From Peredibacter starrii (GTDB lineage: Bacteria; Bdellovibrionota; Bacteriovoracia; Bacteriovoracales; Bacteriovoracaceae): a stretch of 64,000 nt of DNA. A program made the translations under genes and the position numbers. The stretch lies in NCBI RefSeq assembly GCF_034259205.1, contig NZ_CP139487.1, positions 1,302,001-1,366,000 on the forward strand, read 5' to 3'. Under the pieces are notes generated by a model. It did no database searches and had not been told where the DNA came from. It saw only the letters and a list, made by a program, of their open reading frames with translations. Shown in pieces: positions 52,840 through 62,700 of the stretch (its first letter is position 1; each line of letters begins with the position of its first letter).

Positions 52840-53838
52840 TTACTCAGAATTGGATGGTGCTTCGAACCAATCGTTCTTCTCAAAGCGAAATGTCTTCTTG
52901 TGATACTCGTTGCCGTAGCGATCACGAATCATCATGGTCACAAGCGGCACTGAACCTTCCCACTGGATATCGACTTGTCCGTAATTTAAACCAAAGAAAG
53001 AGGTTTCATAACGGCGCCCTAAATACCACCAGAGTACTTGTGGCACTCTGTGAGTCATTCCACTCGACATAAATTCCAGATGGCCATGACGATGAAAGAT
53101 GCTGGAGAAATGCATGTCACCAGTTAAGAAAACAACTCCCTTTGCTCGATGTTTCTCAACTAATTCTAACAAGCGATCGCGCTCGGTGGGATAGTTGGCC
53201 CATGATCCATCCGAAAATGGGTGCACTGGTGAGAGGATGGAGAGGCCCGCCATGATGAAAGTGAGTTTTGAAGTGGAACGTCTCAGTTCTTCTTCGAGCC
53301 ACTGCCATTGAGTTCCACCCAACATTGGAGCATGGGTTTCCACATCCATAAAATAGCGATTATCTAAAAGGATGAATTTCGTTTTACCAAAAGTGTAACT
53401 GGTATAGATGCCCTGTTGTTTACGCCGAGGTGAGTTTGCTGGTTCTTCCAAAAAATCCAAGAGGAGTTTTTGACTGCGATCTTTATACTCGAAGTGTCCA
53501 TTAGCATTGTTAGTGGCGAAGTCATGATCGTCCCAAATACCGATGAAGGGAAATTTCTTTTTAAAATGAATGTAATCCGGAATTTGATTCTGCTTATCAA
53601 AAGCGGCCTTTAAGTTTTTATTCTGTTTGTCGGCATAGACATTGTCTCCACCCCAGATAAAAAGATCAGGTTTTACTTTCGCCATCTCATTCCAGAGAGG
53701 TTGAGGATCATTCTGATTGTTGCAGGAACCAAAGACGAAGCGTTTTAATTCCTTAATGGAACTAATCCTTTCATTGTTCGTTTCAGAGAAGGCATCGATT
53801 CCGGATAGAAGCAAAATCAAAGCGATTATCCAACGCAT
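52840..53838 (-). CDS. Exported PhoD-like phosphatase/phosphodiesterase (copy 2)
   Basis: About 332 residues, the paralogue of copy 1 with the same motif order: FVFGSCNN, WGGDNVYAD, GIWDDHDFATNNANG, LLDNRYF and TGDMHFSS. Signal peptide MRWIIALILLLSGIDAFS. Start at 53838 because GGAGGTG lies 5-6 bases upstream. The tandem order and shared flanking phrases (GEWQWLEEEL-type segments) indicate a duplication followed by divergence. Confidence 0.88.
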   Translation of the reverse strand: MRWIIALILLLSGIDAFSETNNERISSIKELKRFVFGSCNNQNDPQPLWNEMAKVKPDLFIWGGDNVYADKQNKNLKAAFDKQNQIPDYIHFKKKFPFIGIWDDHDFATNNANGHFEYKDRSQKLLLDFLEEPANSPRRKQQGIYTSYTFGKTKFILLDNRYFMDVETHAPMLGGTQWQWLEEELRRSTSKLTFIMAGLSILSPVHPFSDGSWANYPTERDRLLELVEKHRAKGVVFLTGDMHFSSIFHRHGHLEFMSSGMTHRVPQVLWWYLGRRYETSFFGLNYGQVDIQWEGSVPLVTMMIRDRYGNEYHKKTFRFEKNDWFEAPSNSE

Positions 53839-53869
53839 GGTCACCTCCGGCGGAGGGATCATTGCATCT

Positions 53870-54715
53870 TCAATGTTGTTCTGTCGATGCGAGGGTGCTG
53901 CCCAATGAAGAGATGATGACACACATAATGGCCGTCCATTGAAGCAGAGATAAATGCTCACTTAAAAAGATAAGTCCCATTAAACTCGCGACCGCGGGCT
54001 CAAGACTCATGAGGACACCAAATGTTTTTGTGGGCATTTTTTTGAGGGCCATCATTTCAAGCGAGTAAGGGATGGCGCTGCCAAAAAGGGCGATGAATAG
54101 ACCAAGAGGCAGAGCTTCGGCGGTAAACATTCGGGATGCATCTACCGCAAGACCAAAAGGCAGTACGACGATGGCAGCAAAACCCATTCCCATGGCAGAA
54201 GCAATTCCACCGCTATGACTGTCTCCTGCTTTTTTGCCGAAGATAATATAGAGGGCCCAGAAAAATCCCGCGAGAAGTGCAAAGAACATTCCCATGGGAT
54301 CAAGTGCACCCGGGCCGTCTGACTTTGGTAAGAGAAGAAAAATACCAACTGCTGCAAGTACGACCCAAAGGTAATCAATCTTTCTTTTTGAAGAGAAGAT
54401 CGCCACTGCGAGTGGACCAGTGAACTCTAGCGCCACTGCAATCCCTAGAGGGATTTTTTGAAGAGCGTAGTAAAAAGAAAGATTCATGAGTCCCAATGAG
54501 ACTCCATATAAAGCAAGACTCTTCCATTCGTTTTGAGAGAACTTCACACGCCAGGGTCTAAAAGCTAAAACCATCATGATACTCGCGAACATCAAACGCA
54601 GAGATGAAGCTCCCGCAGTTCCGGCGATAGGAAAGAGTTTTTTAGCGACAGAGGCCCCGAATTGAATGGAGCACATGGCGAGGATGAGAATGAGAATTGG
54701 AAAAAATCTGTTCAT
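53870..54715 (-). CDS. EamA/RhtA-type membrane exporter
   Basis: About 281 residues with ten membrane helices in two EamA repeats, the drug/metabolite transporter arrangement. EFTGPLAVAIFSSKR and LFGSAIPYSLEMMALK resemble RhtA threonine/homoserine exporters. Start at 54715 lies 7 bases after the sdhB terminator hairpin and has no clear ribosome binding site other than AAGGA within that hairpin. Confidence 0.87.
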   Translation of the reverse strand: MNRFFPILILILAMCSIQFGASVAKKLFPIAGTAGASSLRLMFASIMMVLAFRPWRVKFSQNEWKSLALYGVSLGLMNLSFYYALQKIPLGIAVALEFTGPLAVAIFSSKRKIDYLWVVLAAVGIFLLLPKSDGPGALDPMGMFFALLAGFFWALYIIFGKKAGDSHSGGIASAMGMGFAAIVVLPFGLAVDASRMFTAEALPLGLFIALFGSAIPYSLEMMALKKMPTKTFGVLMSLEPAVASLMGLIFLSEHLSLLQWTAIMCVIISSLGSTLASTEQH

Positions 54716-54721
54716 ACTAAA

Positions 54722-54740
54722 AGGGGTCCTTTCGGACCCC
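54722..54740 (-). terminator. Terminator of the sdhCAB operon
   Basis: GGGGTCC/GGACCCC around a 4-base loop, followed on the minus strand by TTTT, just after the sdhB stop and before the EamA gene. Confidence 0.85.
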
Positions 54741-54753
54741 ATTATGGAAAGAA

Positions 54754-55545
54754 TTATGCTCCACCTTCAGAACGATTCTTCTCGTGGTACGAGAAGGCCG
54801 CTTTAAGGTATTCACGGTTCATGCGAGCGATGTGCTCGATTGAAATGCCTTTCGGACAAGTAGCTTCACACTCAGCGTGAGTCGTACAGTTACCGAAACC
54901 AAGCATGTCGTGTTCCTGAACCATTTTAAGGGCACGTTGAGGAGCTTCCGGCTGACCTTGTGGAAGAAGTGCAAGTTGAGAGATTTTCGCTCCCATGAAA
55001 AGCATTCCTGAACCGTTCGGACAAGAAGCAACACAAGCACCACAACCGATACAAGCAGCGGCATCCATTGCTTCATCAGCAACTGGCTTAGGAATAAGAA
55101 TTGCGTTCGCATCCTGAGCGTTACCAGTGTTAGCAGAGATGTATCCACCTTTGATCATTACTTTATCAATCGAAGAACGATCAACTGTAAGGTCTTTGAT
55201 GATAGGGAAAGCTTGAGCACGGAACGGCTCGATTACGATTGTATCGCCGTTCTTGTAAAGTCTCATGTGAACCTGACAAGTTGTCGTGTTCTTGAAACCG
55301 CCGTGAGCTTTACCGTCAATCATCATTGAACACATACCGCAAATACCTTCGCGACAGTCGTGATCGAAAGCGATTGGATCTTCGCCTTTACGAACTAGTT
55401 GCTCGTTAAGAACGTCGATCATTTCAAGGAAAGACATATCAGGACTAACGTGATCTACACGGTAGTCTACTAGTTTACCTTCAGCGTTCTGGCCTTGTTG
55501 GCGCCAGATCTTCAGGTTTAGAGTCATTGTATTTTCAGAAGCCAT
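54754..55545 (-). CDS. sdhB: Succinate dehydrogenase/fumarate reductase iron-sulfur subunit
   Basis: 263 residues. The [2Fe-2S] motif CREGICGMCSMMIDG lies near residue 64 and the ferredoxin-like C-terminal domain has CIGCGACVASCPNGSG and a second Cys set in CTTHAECEATCPKG. Transfers electrons from SdhA to quinone. AAGGAGAG precedes the ATG. Last gene of sdhCAB, 10 bases after sdhA. Confidence 0.96.
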   Translation of the reverse strand: MASENTMTLNLKIWRQQGQNAEGKLVDYRVDHVSPDMSFLEMIDVLNEQLVRKGEDPIAFDHDCREGICGMCSMMIDGKAHGGFKNTTTCQVHMRLYKNGDTIVIEPFRAQAFPIIKDLTVDRSSIDKVMIKGGYISANTGNAQDANAILIPKPVADEAMDAAACIGCGACVASCPNGSGMLFMGAKISQLALLPQGQPEAPQRALKMVQEHDMLGFGNCTTHAECEATCPKGISIEHIARMNREYLKAAFSYHEKNRSEGGA

Positions 55546-55555
55546 GGGGCTCTCC

Positions 55556-57475
55556 TTATTTGTAAGAACGAGTAGCTAGTTTAACATTCTCAAACTTCAA
55601 TTCTTCTTTGTGACGAATCGGGCTTGAGTTTGGACCTGTGTATTCCCAAACAGCTGCGTGAGCGAAGTTTTCATCGTCACGTTGAGCTTCTCCATCCGGA
55701 GTCTGGTATTCTTCACGGAAGTGACCACCACAAGACTCACGACGCTCAAGAGCGTCTAGGGCCATAAGCTCGCCAAGTTCAAGGAAGTCAGCTACACGAG
55801 TTGCTTTATGAAGTTCGATGTTGAAGTTACCTGTGTCACCTGGAACGTTAACGTCTTTCCAGAATTCTTCACGAAGTTTTCTGATGCCATCGATTGCTTC
55901 TTTAAGACCTTTCTCGTTACGGGCCATTCCCACTTTCTCCCACATAATGTGGCCAAGAGCTTTGTGGAAATCATCAACCGTACGCTTACCTTTAACGCCA
56001 AGAAGTTTTGACGTCTGAAGCATTACTGCTTGCTCAGCATCTTTGAATGCGTTGTCTTCAATTGTCACTTTCTCAAGTGGAGTTGAAGCAAGGTAGTTAG
56101 AGATTGTGTTTGGAGCTACGAAGTAACCATCGGCCAGACCTTGCATAAGTGCAGAAGCACCTAGACGGTTTGCACCGTGGTCAGAGAAGTTTGCTTCACC
56201 AAGAACGTGAAGACCTTCAACTGTCGACTGAAGGTTATAATCTACCCATAGACCACCCATTGTGTAGTGAACCGCAGGATAAATCATCATCGGTGTCTTA
56301 TAAGGATCGTCACCAGTAATACGCTCATACATTTCAAAAAGGTTACCGTATTTGCCGGCAATCACTTCTTTACCATCACGCTTAATCGCATCACGGAAAT
56401 CAAGGTAAACAGCTTGGCCAGTTGGACCTACGCCTTTACCTTCATCGTAACGGTACTTAGCTTGACGAGAAGAAACGTCACGTGGAGCAAGGTTACCGAA
56501 TGAAGGGTAAACGCGCTCTAGGTAGTAGTCACGCTCTTCATCAGGAATTTGTTCCGGTTTACGTTTGTCACCAACAGCTTTTGGAACCCATACGCGACCA
56601 TCGTTACGAAGTGATTCAGACATAAGTGTTAGCTTAGACTGGTAGTCACCGTGAACTGGAATACAAGTAGGGTGAATCTGAGTGAAACATGGGTTAGCGA
56701 AAGCAGCACCACGCTTATAACATCTCCACGCTGCTGAAGCGTTTGATGTCATGGCGTTTGTAGATAGGAAGTAAACGTTACCGTAACCACCAGTTGCAAG
56801 GATAACAGCATCAGCTGCGTATCTTTCAAGCTCACCAGTAAGAAGGTTACGAACGATAATACCGCGTGCTTTACCGTTGATCGTTACAAGGTCCATCATC
56901 TCGCGACGGTTGAACATCTTAATCTTGCCCTTAGACACCATTTTCATCATGCCTGAGTAACAACCAAGAAGAAGCTGCTGACCAGTTTGTCCGCGAGCGT
57001 AGAATGTACGAGAAACTTGAGAACCACCGAATGAACGGTTATCCAGGTATCCGCCGTATTCACGAGCGAATGGAACACCTTGAGCAACCATCTGATCGAT
57101 GATGTTCGTCGACACTTGAGCAAGACGATAAACGTTTGCTTCACGTGCGCGGTAATCTCCACCTTTAACGGTATCGTAGAAAAGACGCTTAATTGAGTCA
57201 CCATCGTTAGGATAGTTCTTAGCAGCGTTGATACCACCTTGAGCTGCGATCGAGTGAGCGCGACGAGGTGAATCTTGAATACAGAATGAAAGAACGTTGT
57301 AACCAAGTTCTGCAAGAGTTGCAGCAGCAGAACCACCAGCAAGACCAGTACCAACTACGATTACTGTGAACTTACGCTTGTTAGCTGGGTTCACAAGTTT
57401 CATATCAAATTTATGCTTGTCCCATTTGTCTTTAAGTTCACCAGCAGGGATTTTTGCGTCTAGATTAATAGTCAT
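55556..57475 (-). CDS. sdhA: Succinate dehydrogenase flavoprotein subunit
   Basis: 639 residues. [19 protein letters not shown] is the FAD Rossmann motif, [11 protein letters not shown] has the His for covalent FAD attachment, and the substrate and catalytic region [11 protein letters not shown] and the Arg in [11 protein letters not shown] are present. Length and the b558-type SdhC place it in the Bacillus/Bacteroides/Epsilon-type group, so the direction (succinate oxidation or fumarate reduction) is not settled by sequence. GGGAGTG is the ribosome binding site. Confidence 0.97.
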   Translation of the reverse strand: MTINLDAKIPAGELKDKWDKHKFDMKLVNPANKRKFTVIVVGTGLAGGSAAATLAELGYNVLSFCIQDSPRRAHSIAAQGGINAAKNYPNDGDSIKRLFYDTVKGGDYRAREANVYRLAQVSTNIIDQMVAQGVPFAREYGGYLDNRSFGGSQVSRTFYARGQTGQQLLLGCYSGMMKMVSKGKIKMFNRREMMDLVTINGKARGIIVRNLLTGELERYAADAVILATGGYGNVYFLSTNAMTSNASAAWRCYKRGAAFANPCFTQIHPTCIPVHGDYQSKLTLMSESLRNDGRVWVPKAVGDKRKPEQIPDEERDYYLERVYPSFGNLAPRDVSSRQAKYRYDEGKGVGPTGQAVYLDFRDAIKRDGKEVIAGKYGNLFEMYERITGDDPYKTPMMIYPAVHYTMGGLWVDYNLQSTVEGLHVLGEANFSDHGANRLGASALMQGLADGYFVAPNTISNYLASTPLEKVTIEDNAFKDAEQAVMLQTSKLLGVKGKRTVDDFHKALGHIMWEKVGMARNEKGLKEAIDGIRKLREEFWKDVNVPGDTGNFNIELHKATRVADFLELGELMALDALERRESCGGHFREEYQTPDGEAQRDDENFAHAAVWEYTGPNSSPIRHKEELKFENVKLATRSYK

Positions 57476-57476
57476 A

Positions 57477-58157
57477 TTACACTCCCTTCAGATACGCCCA
57501 TACAGAAAGGAAAGCAAAGCCTCCGCCAACTGCTACAGCATACACGTAACCGATAAGTTTAATTTTTGGATAATATCTTCCGTGGTTAAGTCCAAGTGAT
57601 TGGAACGCAGAAGCGAAACCGTGAGCAGTGTGAAGAGCAGCACATACCATTGCTACTACATACCAAGCTACGTTTACTGGATTCGCGAAGTATTCCATCG
57701 TCGTGCGATAGATATCTCTCATTACAACACCACCAACAGTAGTTTCGTAATAAGCACCGAATTTAAGATTCATAAGGTGAAGAATGATGAACACAAGAAG
57801 AACTAGACCAGTGTAAGGCATCGTTGCCGACATGAATGTCGTTCCACGGCCAGTGTTTCTCTTAACCGCGTATTTTTGAACACCGCGAGCTTTTTTGTTC
57901 TCGATAGTAAGCTTGATAGCAAGACCAAGGTGAACCAGGAAAACCAGACCAAGACCAGCTTCAATAAGCCACAGAAGTGCGCCTAGTGAAATCAACTTGT
58001 GACTGTAGAGGTTGAAAGCATCCGGACCGACCATAAGTAAAAAGTTTCCTGAGAGGTGACCCACAAGAAATCCGCAGAGAAGTAGACCAGTAACGGCCAC
58101 TAACTGTTTTCTACCGATGGAAGAACCGAGGTAATGATTAACAGCAGATGTCATCAT
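57477..58157 (-). CDS. sdhC: Succinate dehydrogenase cytochrome b558 subunit
   Basis: 226 residues with five membrane helices. [28 protein letters not shown] and [11 protein letters not shown] carry the His residues that bind the two hemes. Matches the fused single-subunit SdhC of the b558 type. One base separates its stop from the sdhA start. GGGAG lies upstream. First gene of sdhCAB, behind a 131-base gap. Confidence 0.94.
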   Translation of the reverse strand: MMTSAVNHYLGSSIGRKQLVAVTGLLLCGFLVGHLSGNFLLMVGPDAFNLYSHKLISLGALLWLIEAGLGLVFLVHLGLAIKLTIENKKARGVQKYAVKRNTGRGTTFMSATMPYTGLVLLVFIILHLMNLKFGAYYETTVGGVVMRDIYRTTMEYFANPVNVAWYVVAMVCAALHTAHGFASAFQSLGLNHGRYYPKIKLIGYVYAVAVGGGFAFLSVWAYLKGV

Positions 58158-58288
58158 ACGAAAGAACTCCCTTTGAAAAACGAAAGAAATGGATGGATAT
58201 ACGTCTGAATTTAATTGAATTTAGAGTACCAGATTTGAACAAGTTGTCAGTCGAGAATTTGATTTTTTTAGCCGACTAATACAAAGCG

Positions 58289-59674
58289 TTATTTGGCATT
58301 TTTAACAACTGAATACATAGTCAAACAACGTTGGCGATTGAGTTCATAACTTACAATTGGAAGAGGATAATCAGGAGCATGATTTAGATCAGGTTGATGG
58401 ATCTCTTTGGCACTCAGGTGAGCAAGCTCTGGAACCCACTGACGGATGAATTCTCCTTTGGGATCGAACTTTTCACTCTGAGAATAGGGGTTAAAGATGC
58501 GGAAATAGGGCTGGGCATCGCAGCCAGAGCTTGAAGACCATTGCCAGCCTCCGTTGTTGGCGGCGAGATCGTAATCCAAAAGTTTTTCCGCGAAATACTG
58601 CTCACCTTTGCGCCAATCAATTAAAAGTGTTTTGCAAAGGAATGAGGCCACCACCATCCGAAGTCTATTATGCATCATGCCGGTCTGATTAAAACAGCGC
58701 ATGGCCGCGTCTATAATAGGAAAGCCAGTTTCACCTTCACACCAGGCCTTGAAGTGTTTTGGTTCACCCAACCACTTAATCTGATCGTATTCGCGTTTGA
58801 ATGCCTCTTTCACAATATAAGGATGAGTATCGAGAATCATTTGATAAAAATCGCGCCAGATAATTTCCGATAACCAGGTCCGGGCACCTTCTGAAGACTG
58901 AGAAGTCGCCATGCGAACCATGTCGCGAATAGAAATGTTTCCATGACGGATGTAAACCGAAAGATAAGAAGTGCCTTTGATCGCCGGAAAATTCCGGTCC
59001 TCTTTATAACCGTCAAGCTTTCCTTCAAAGTTTTCTAAACGTTTGAGACCCGCCTTCGTTCCTCCAATTAATAGAGGAGGTGTTTCAATGAAGCCAATGT
59101 CCTGGTACCAATTGTGATTGAGAATACTTTTAGGATTTTTAAATTCTCTGAGCTTTTTAAGATCACAAGAAAAATTTGAAATGATTTTGTCGTGAGACTC
59201 AAAGGTTTCAATCCATTTATTCTTATAAGGAGTAAACACTTTGTAGATGCCACCAGTGTTCGTTAAGACTTCGCGTTTCTCATAAAAGACACTGTCTTTA
59301 AATTGCTCGAAGGCAATATTCATCGCTGCCAGTCTTTTTCCGACTTTAGTATCGCGATCTTTGGCGTAGGGTTCGTAATCCCGATTTGAAACCACACGAG
59401 ACACTTTCAGTTCTTGAGCAAGCTTTGGAATCTCTTCAACCGGATCACCATAGCGAATGATGATGGATGAACCTTTCTTTTGAACCTCTTTCTCCATTTC
59501 TTCTAATGACTGATAAATGAAAGTCACGCGACGATCTTGAGTGTCTTTGAGCTTATTCAGGATTAATGGATCGAAGACAAAGACAATTGTGGTTTCACCT
59601 TTCTCCAAAGCATCGGAGAGGGCGGCATGATCATGTAAACGGAGGTCTCTTCTTATCCAACAGAGTTGATTCAT
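58289..59674 (-). CDS. phrB: Deoxyribodipyrimidine photolyase
   Basis: 461 residues. N-terminal antenna-binding domain starting LCWIRRDLRLHDHAAL and C-terminal FAD domain with MHNRLRMVVASFLCK, DYDLAANNGGWQWSSSSGCDAQPYFRIFNP and the Trp residues for electron transfer. Light-driven repair of cyclobutane pyrimidine dimers. Fits a class I enzyme; a photoactive cryptochrome role is less likely. Single gene. Confidence 0.95.
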   Translation of the reverse strand: MNQLCWIRRDLRLHDHAALSDALEKGETTIVFVFDPLILNKLKDTQDRRVTFIYQSLEEMEKEVQKKGSSIIIRYGDPVEEIPKLAQELKVSRVVSNRDYEPYAKDRDTKVGKRLAAMNIAFEQFKDSVFYEKREVLTNTGGIYKVFTPYKNKWIETFESHDKIISNFSCDLKKLREFKNPKSILNHNWYQDIGFIETPPLLIGGTKAGLKRLENFEGKLDGYKEDRNFPAIKGTSYLSVYIRHGNISIRDMVRMATSQSSEGARTWLSEIIWRDFYQMILDTHPYIVKEAFKREYDQIKWLGEPKHFKAWCEGETGFPIIDAAMRCFNQTGMMHNRLRMVVASFLCKTLLIDWRKGEQYFAEKLLDYDLAANNGGWQWSSSSGCDAQPYFRIFNPYSQSEKFDPKGEFIRQWVPELAHLSAKEIHQPDLNHAPDYPLPIVSYELNRQRCLTMYSVVKNAK

Positions 59675-59692
59675 AAGAAGATTTTCCCAAAG

Positions 59693-59719
59693 AAAAGGGC
59701 CCTCTTAAAGGGCCCCTTT
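59693..59719 (-). terminator. Terminator of the giant Fic/ART gene
   Basis: On the minus strand GGGCCC pairs with GGGCCC around TTTAAGA, extended by A-T pairs, and is followed by TTTT, 27 bases after the stop at 59746. Confidence 0.8.
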
Positions 59720-59745
59720 CATTTGTTATAGATTTGTTCAGGTAA

Positions 59746-62700
59746 TTAACGCTCTAACTTGATCGTTTTTACAAGCTGCTCAGGTTTTGGTGTATCGTTC
59801 GGATCGATATCACCCTTAACCACCCAGATCTGATCCGGTTGTTTTGGATTTCTAAGATAAGTCAGATCAACGCCACCTTCAGCATTAATGGTTTGGATGA
59901 TTGAGATCGAGTCTGGATCACTCGCTCCAATACCCATAACTTCTTGCTGACGTCCGTATTTATAAGAAAAGTCTTCTCTTACTTGTTTAAGACGAGTGAG
60001 ATCCACATCTTTATGGGCCTTACGTGCACCAACTAGCACGCGAGACTTGAGGAGGGCCTGAAGTTCAGGAGCACGGTGAGATCCATATTCACCAACCACC
60101 ATGGCACCCATAGCGAAGGCCTTACCAACTTCACGGTTCTTCGAAGTAGAGTAGCCGTAACTCACTCCATACATTGGGCCCGTTTCCGAATGGTCTTTTG
60201 CCATTTTAATCAGACCGTCACCAAAGACATCGTTATTATATTTTTCAAAATCTTCCAAAGCGGCCTTTCTGACCGCTTCAGGTGAACCATCTCCTCGAAG
60301 TTTTCCAACTACGGCGTTCGAAGCATTGTGGCCCGACAACTCTTTAAACATCTGAAGGATTTCAGGTTCAGTCTTTACTGCATGTTTAGAGGCGAGCCCT
60401 CGCCACGTGATTTGATCTGAGTACCAGGTCTTCATTTTGAAATCAAAGAGCTCTTTATTATCGTAACTCGATTTACCATAGAGCTGTTTGAAGTCGTCAT
60501 CTACGTATCCAATCTCAACACGTTCAATGCCGTGCTTAGGGTGTTTATAGTAGATGTTATTTTTAGCGTAAATCGCTTCTGCTTTTTTATGAAGCTTGTC
60601 CCATGCACCAACTGGGTCAGATTCAAACTGCGCACTCAGAGTAGGATCGGCCTTCATTTCACGTTTTACGATCTCGCGGTAAAGACGTGGATCGATGTAT
60701 TCAACACCTTCCATCTTAGTGGCATTCTTAGAAGCACCTTTCAGATCCATCTTGACCGGAGGACGTGTGAACGGAGTGATAAGTTCAGTTGAATTTTCAA
60801 CTGTAAGACCAAACTTCAATCGTTCCGTCATATCATCGACTAGGAAGTCAGTGGCAAGAATACCGTGTTTCACGATCTTCTTCCATTCATCAAGACTGCG
60901 GTAGATATCAGCATTTGGATCAATAATACGCGGAGGCGGGAAGCCTTCTTTCATGAGTGCATATGAAAGACCGAACTCACGAGTCGAGCGGCCGTTACCA
61001 TTGGCGAATGGGTGAATCGACACAAGGTCACGTTGGAACTTCGCCACCAGGTCTACATAGGCATCAAGTTTCTCAGGCGTATTAATGTCTCCAATGAGAG
61101 TGCGCTCACGAGTGAACCAATCCATCAGATCGTCCACCATGGCATTAACAAGCTTGCCGCTTAGTTCCTGACGAACTTTCTGAGTGGCAGTATACTCTTT
61201 GTTAAGAGCATCGAGCTGAGCTTGTAGTTCTTTTCCCTTAGGAGTCTGTCTTTCAAGGGCACCAAGCTTACTAATTTCTTCTGCAACGGCCTTTGCTTTG
61301 AGGTAAGGTTGTTGCGCCTTCTCAATGTCAACGACGAGTTGAGGATGTTTAGCACGAACGAGGTCAAGACCTTCTTTACTAATGGTTGTCGCATTAGGGT
61401 AGTAGGCACGACCATGGAATTTACCTTCGGCTGTCTTACCATTTTCAATCCAAGTAATGTAAGGATTCTTTTGGAGTTCATTTCTGATACTCGCATCAAT
61501 GGCGTAACTTTCAGGAACGTTACCGTACACTTCGGCCGTTCTGAAAGTACCGATCTGAGAAGATTGAATGTTTTCAATCCCACCCTTCATCATGTGCTTG
61601 TGCACTTCTTTCAATGTTTCGGTCGTGAATGCCGGTTTCTGTTCTAATAGATAACTACGGGCACTTTTGAAATTCTCAAAGGCCTCTTTTTCATAGCGAG
61701 TCGTGAGCTGGCCCTTGCTCAGCTGTTTAGTCCCATCAAGGAATGTTTCCAGCTCAGGCACTGTGTGCTGATAATCAATGAAATAAAGCGCCTCTAAGTT
61801 ATCAGTGATCTCCTTAGAAGGGGTCTTTTTGTAACCCAGGACTTTTTGAATGAAGTTTCCGGAAGAATCCGGATTTTTCTCTTTAATGAGTTTAAAGAGT
61901 TGGTCCTTCTGCTCGAGATAGTTTCCTTTAGTGATGTCTTCCGCAAAACCACTAAAAAGTGTGTTACCAGGTTGAACCAGTTCACGCACAGGTGGACGAC
62001 CGGCAAGACCGGCACGGATCAGAAGATCAGCTTCATCTTTTGTGAAACCACCATCAGTCAGAATGCGGTACTTCTCGCGGAGTTCAGACCAGCTGTACTC
62101 AAAGACCTTACCTTCACCAAATAGGTGAGCGTCTTCCAGGGCCTTCTGAAGTTTTGCTTTCTCTTCAGGAGAGACCACTTCACGCTTGGTGATCTTCATG
62201 GCCTCTTTAAAGCGTTCGTCTTGTTTTAATTGCGAGTTATCAATGATCTTTTTATAAGTAGGAGCATTGTCTTTAATGATCTTAGAGCGTGCTTCGCCTT
62301 GTACGACGTGAGCTTGATAACGTTTAAGGAGAGCGGCCTTACGAGCGCCGTCTGGCATTTGCTCAATGGTGATGAAGAGTTCTTTCTCAGCAGCAAGGAC
62401 CTTATCGGCCGAAAGTTTCTTCGCGAGATTTCCATACTGAAGTTCAGGGTAGAGGTTTCTTACGATATCTGAGAAATCGGCGTTTTCATCATCAAGAACT
62501 TTTTCCAGAAGAGCACGTCGATTTGGTTCGACCTTCTTTAGAAGTTCTTCTTCAAGTTTCGTTGTGTCTTTCTTCTTAACTCGTGCTTCTTCAAGTTTAG
62601 CAAGAAGTGTTTCCGTGCCTTTCTCACCCTTCGTGATGGCCGCAGTCGCCGCAGTCGAAACCGCCAAGCGAGGAGCACCTAGAGTGAAGGCCTTATCAAA

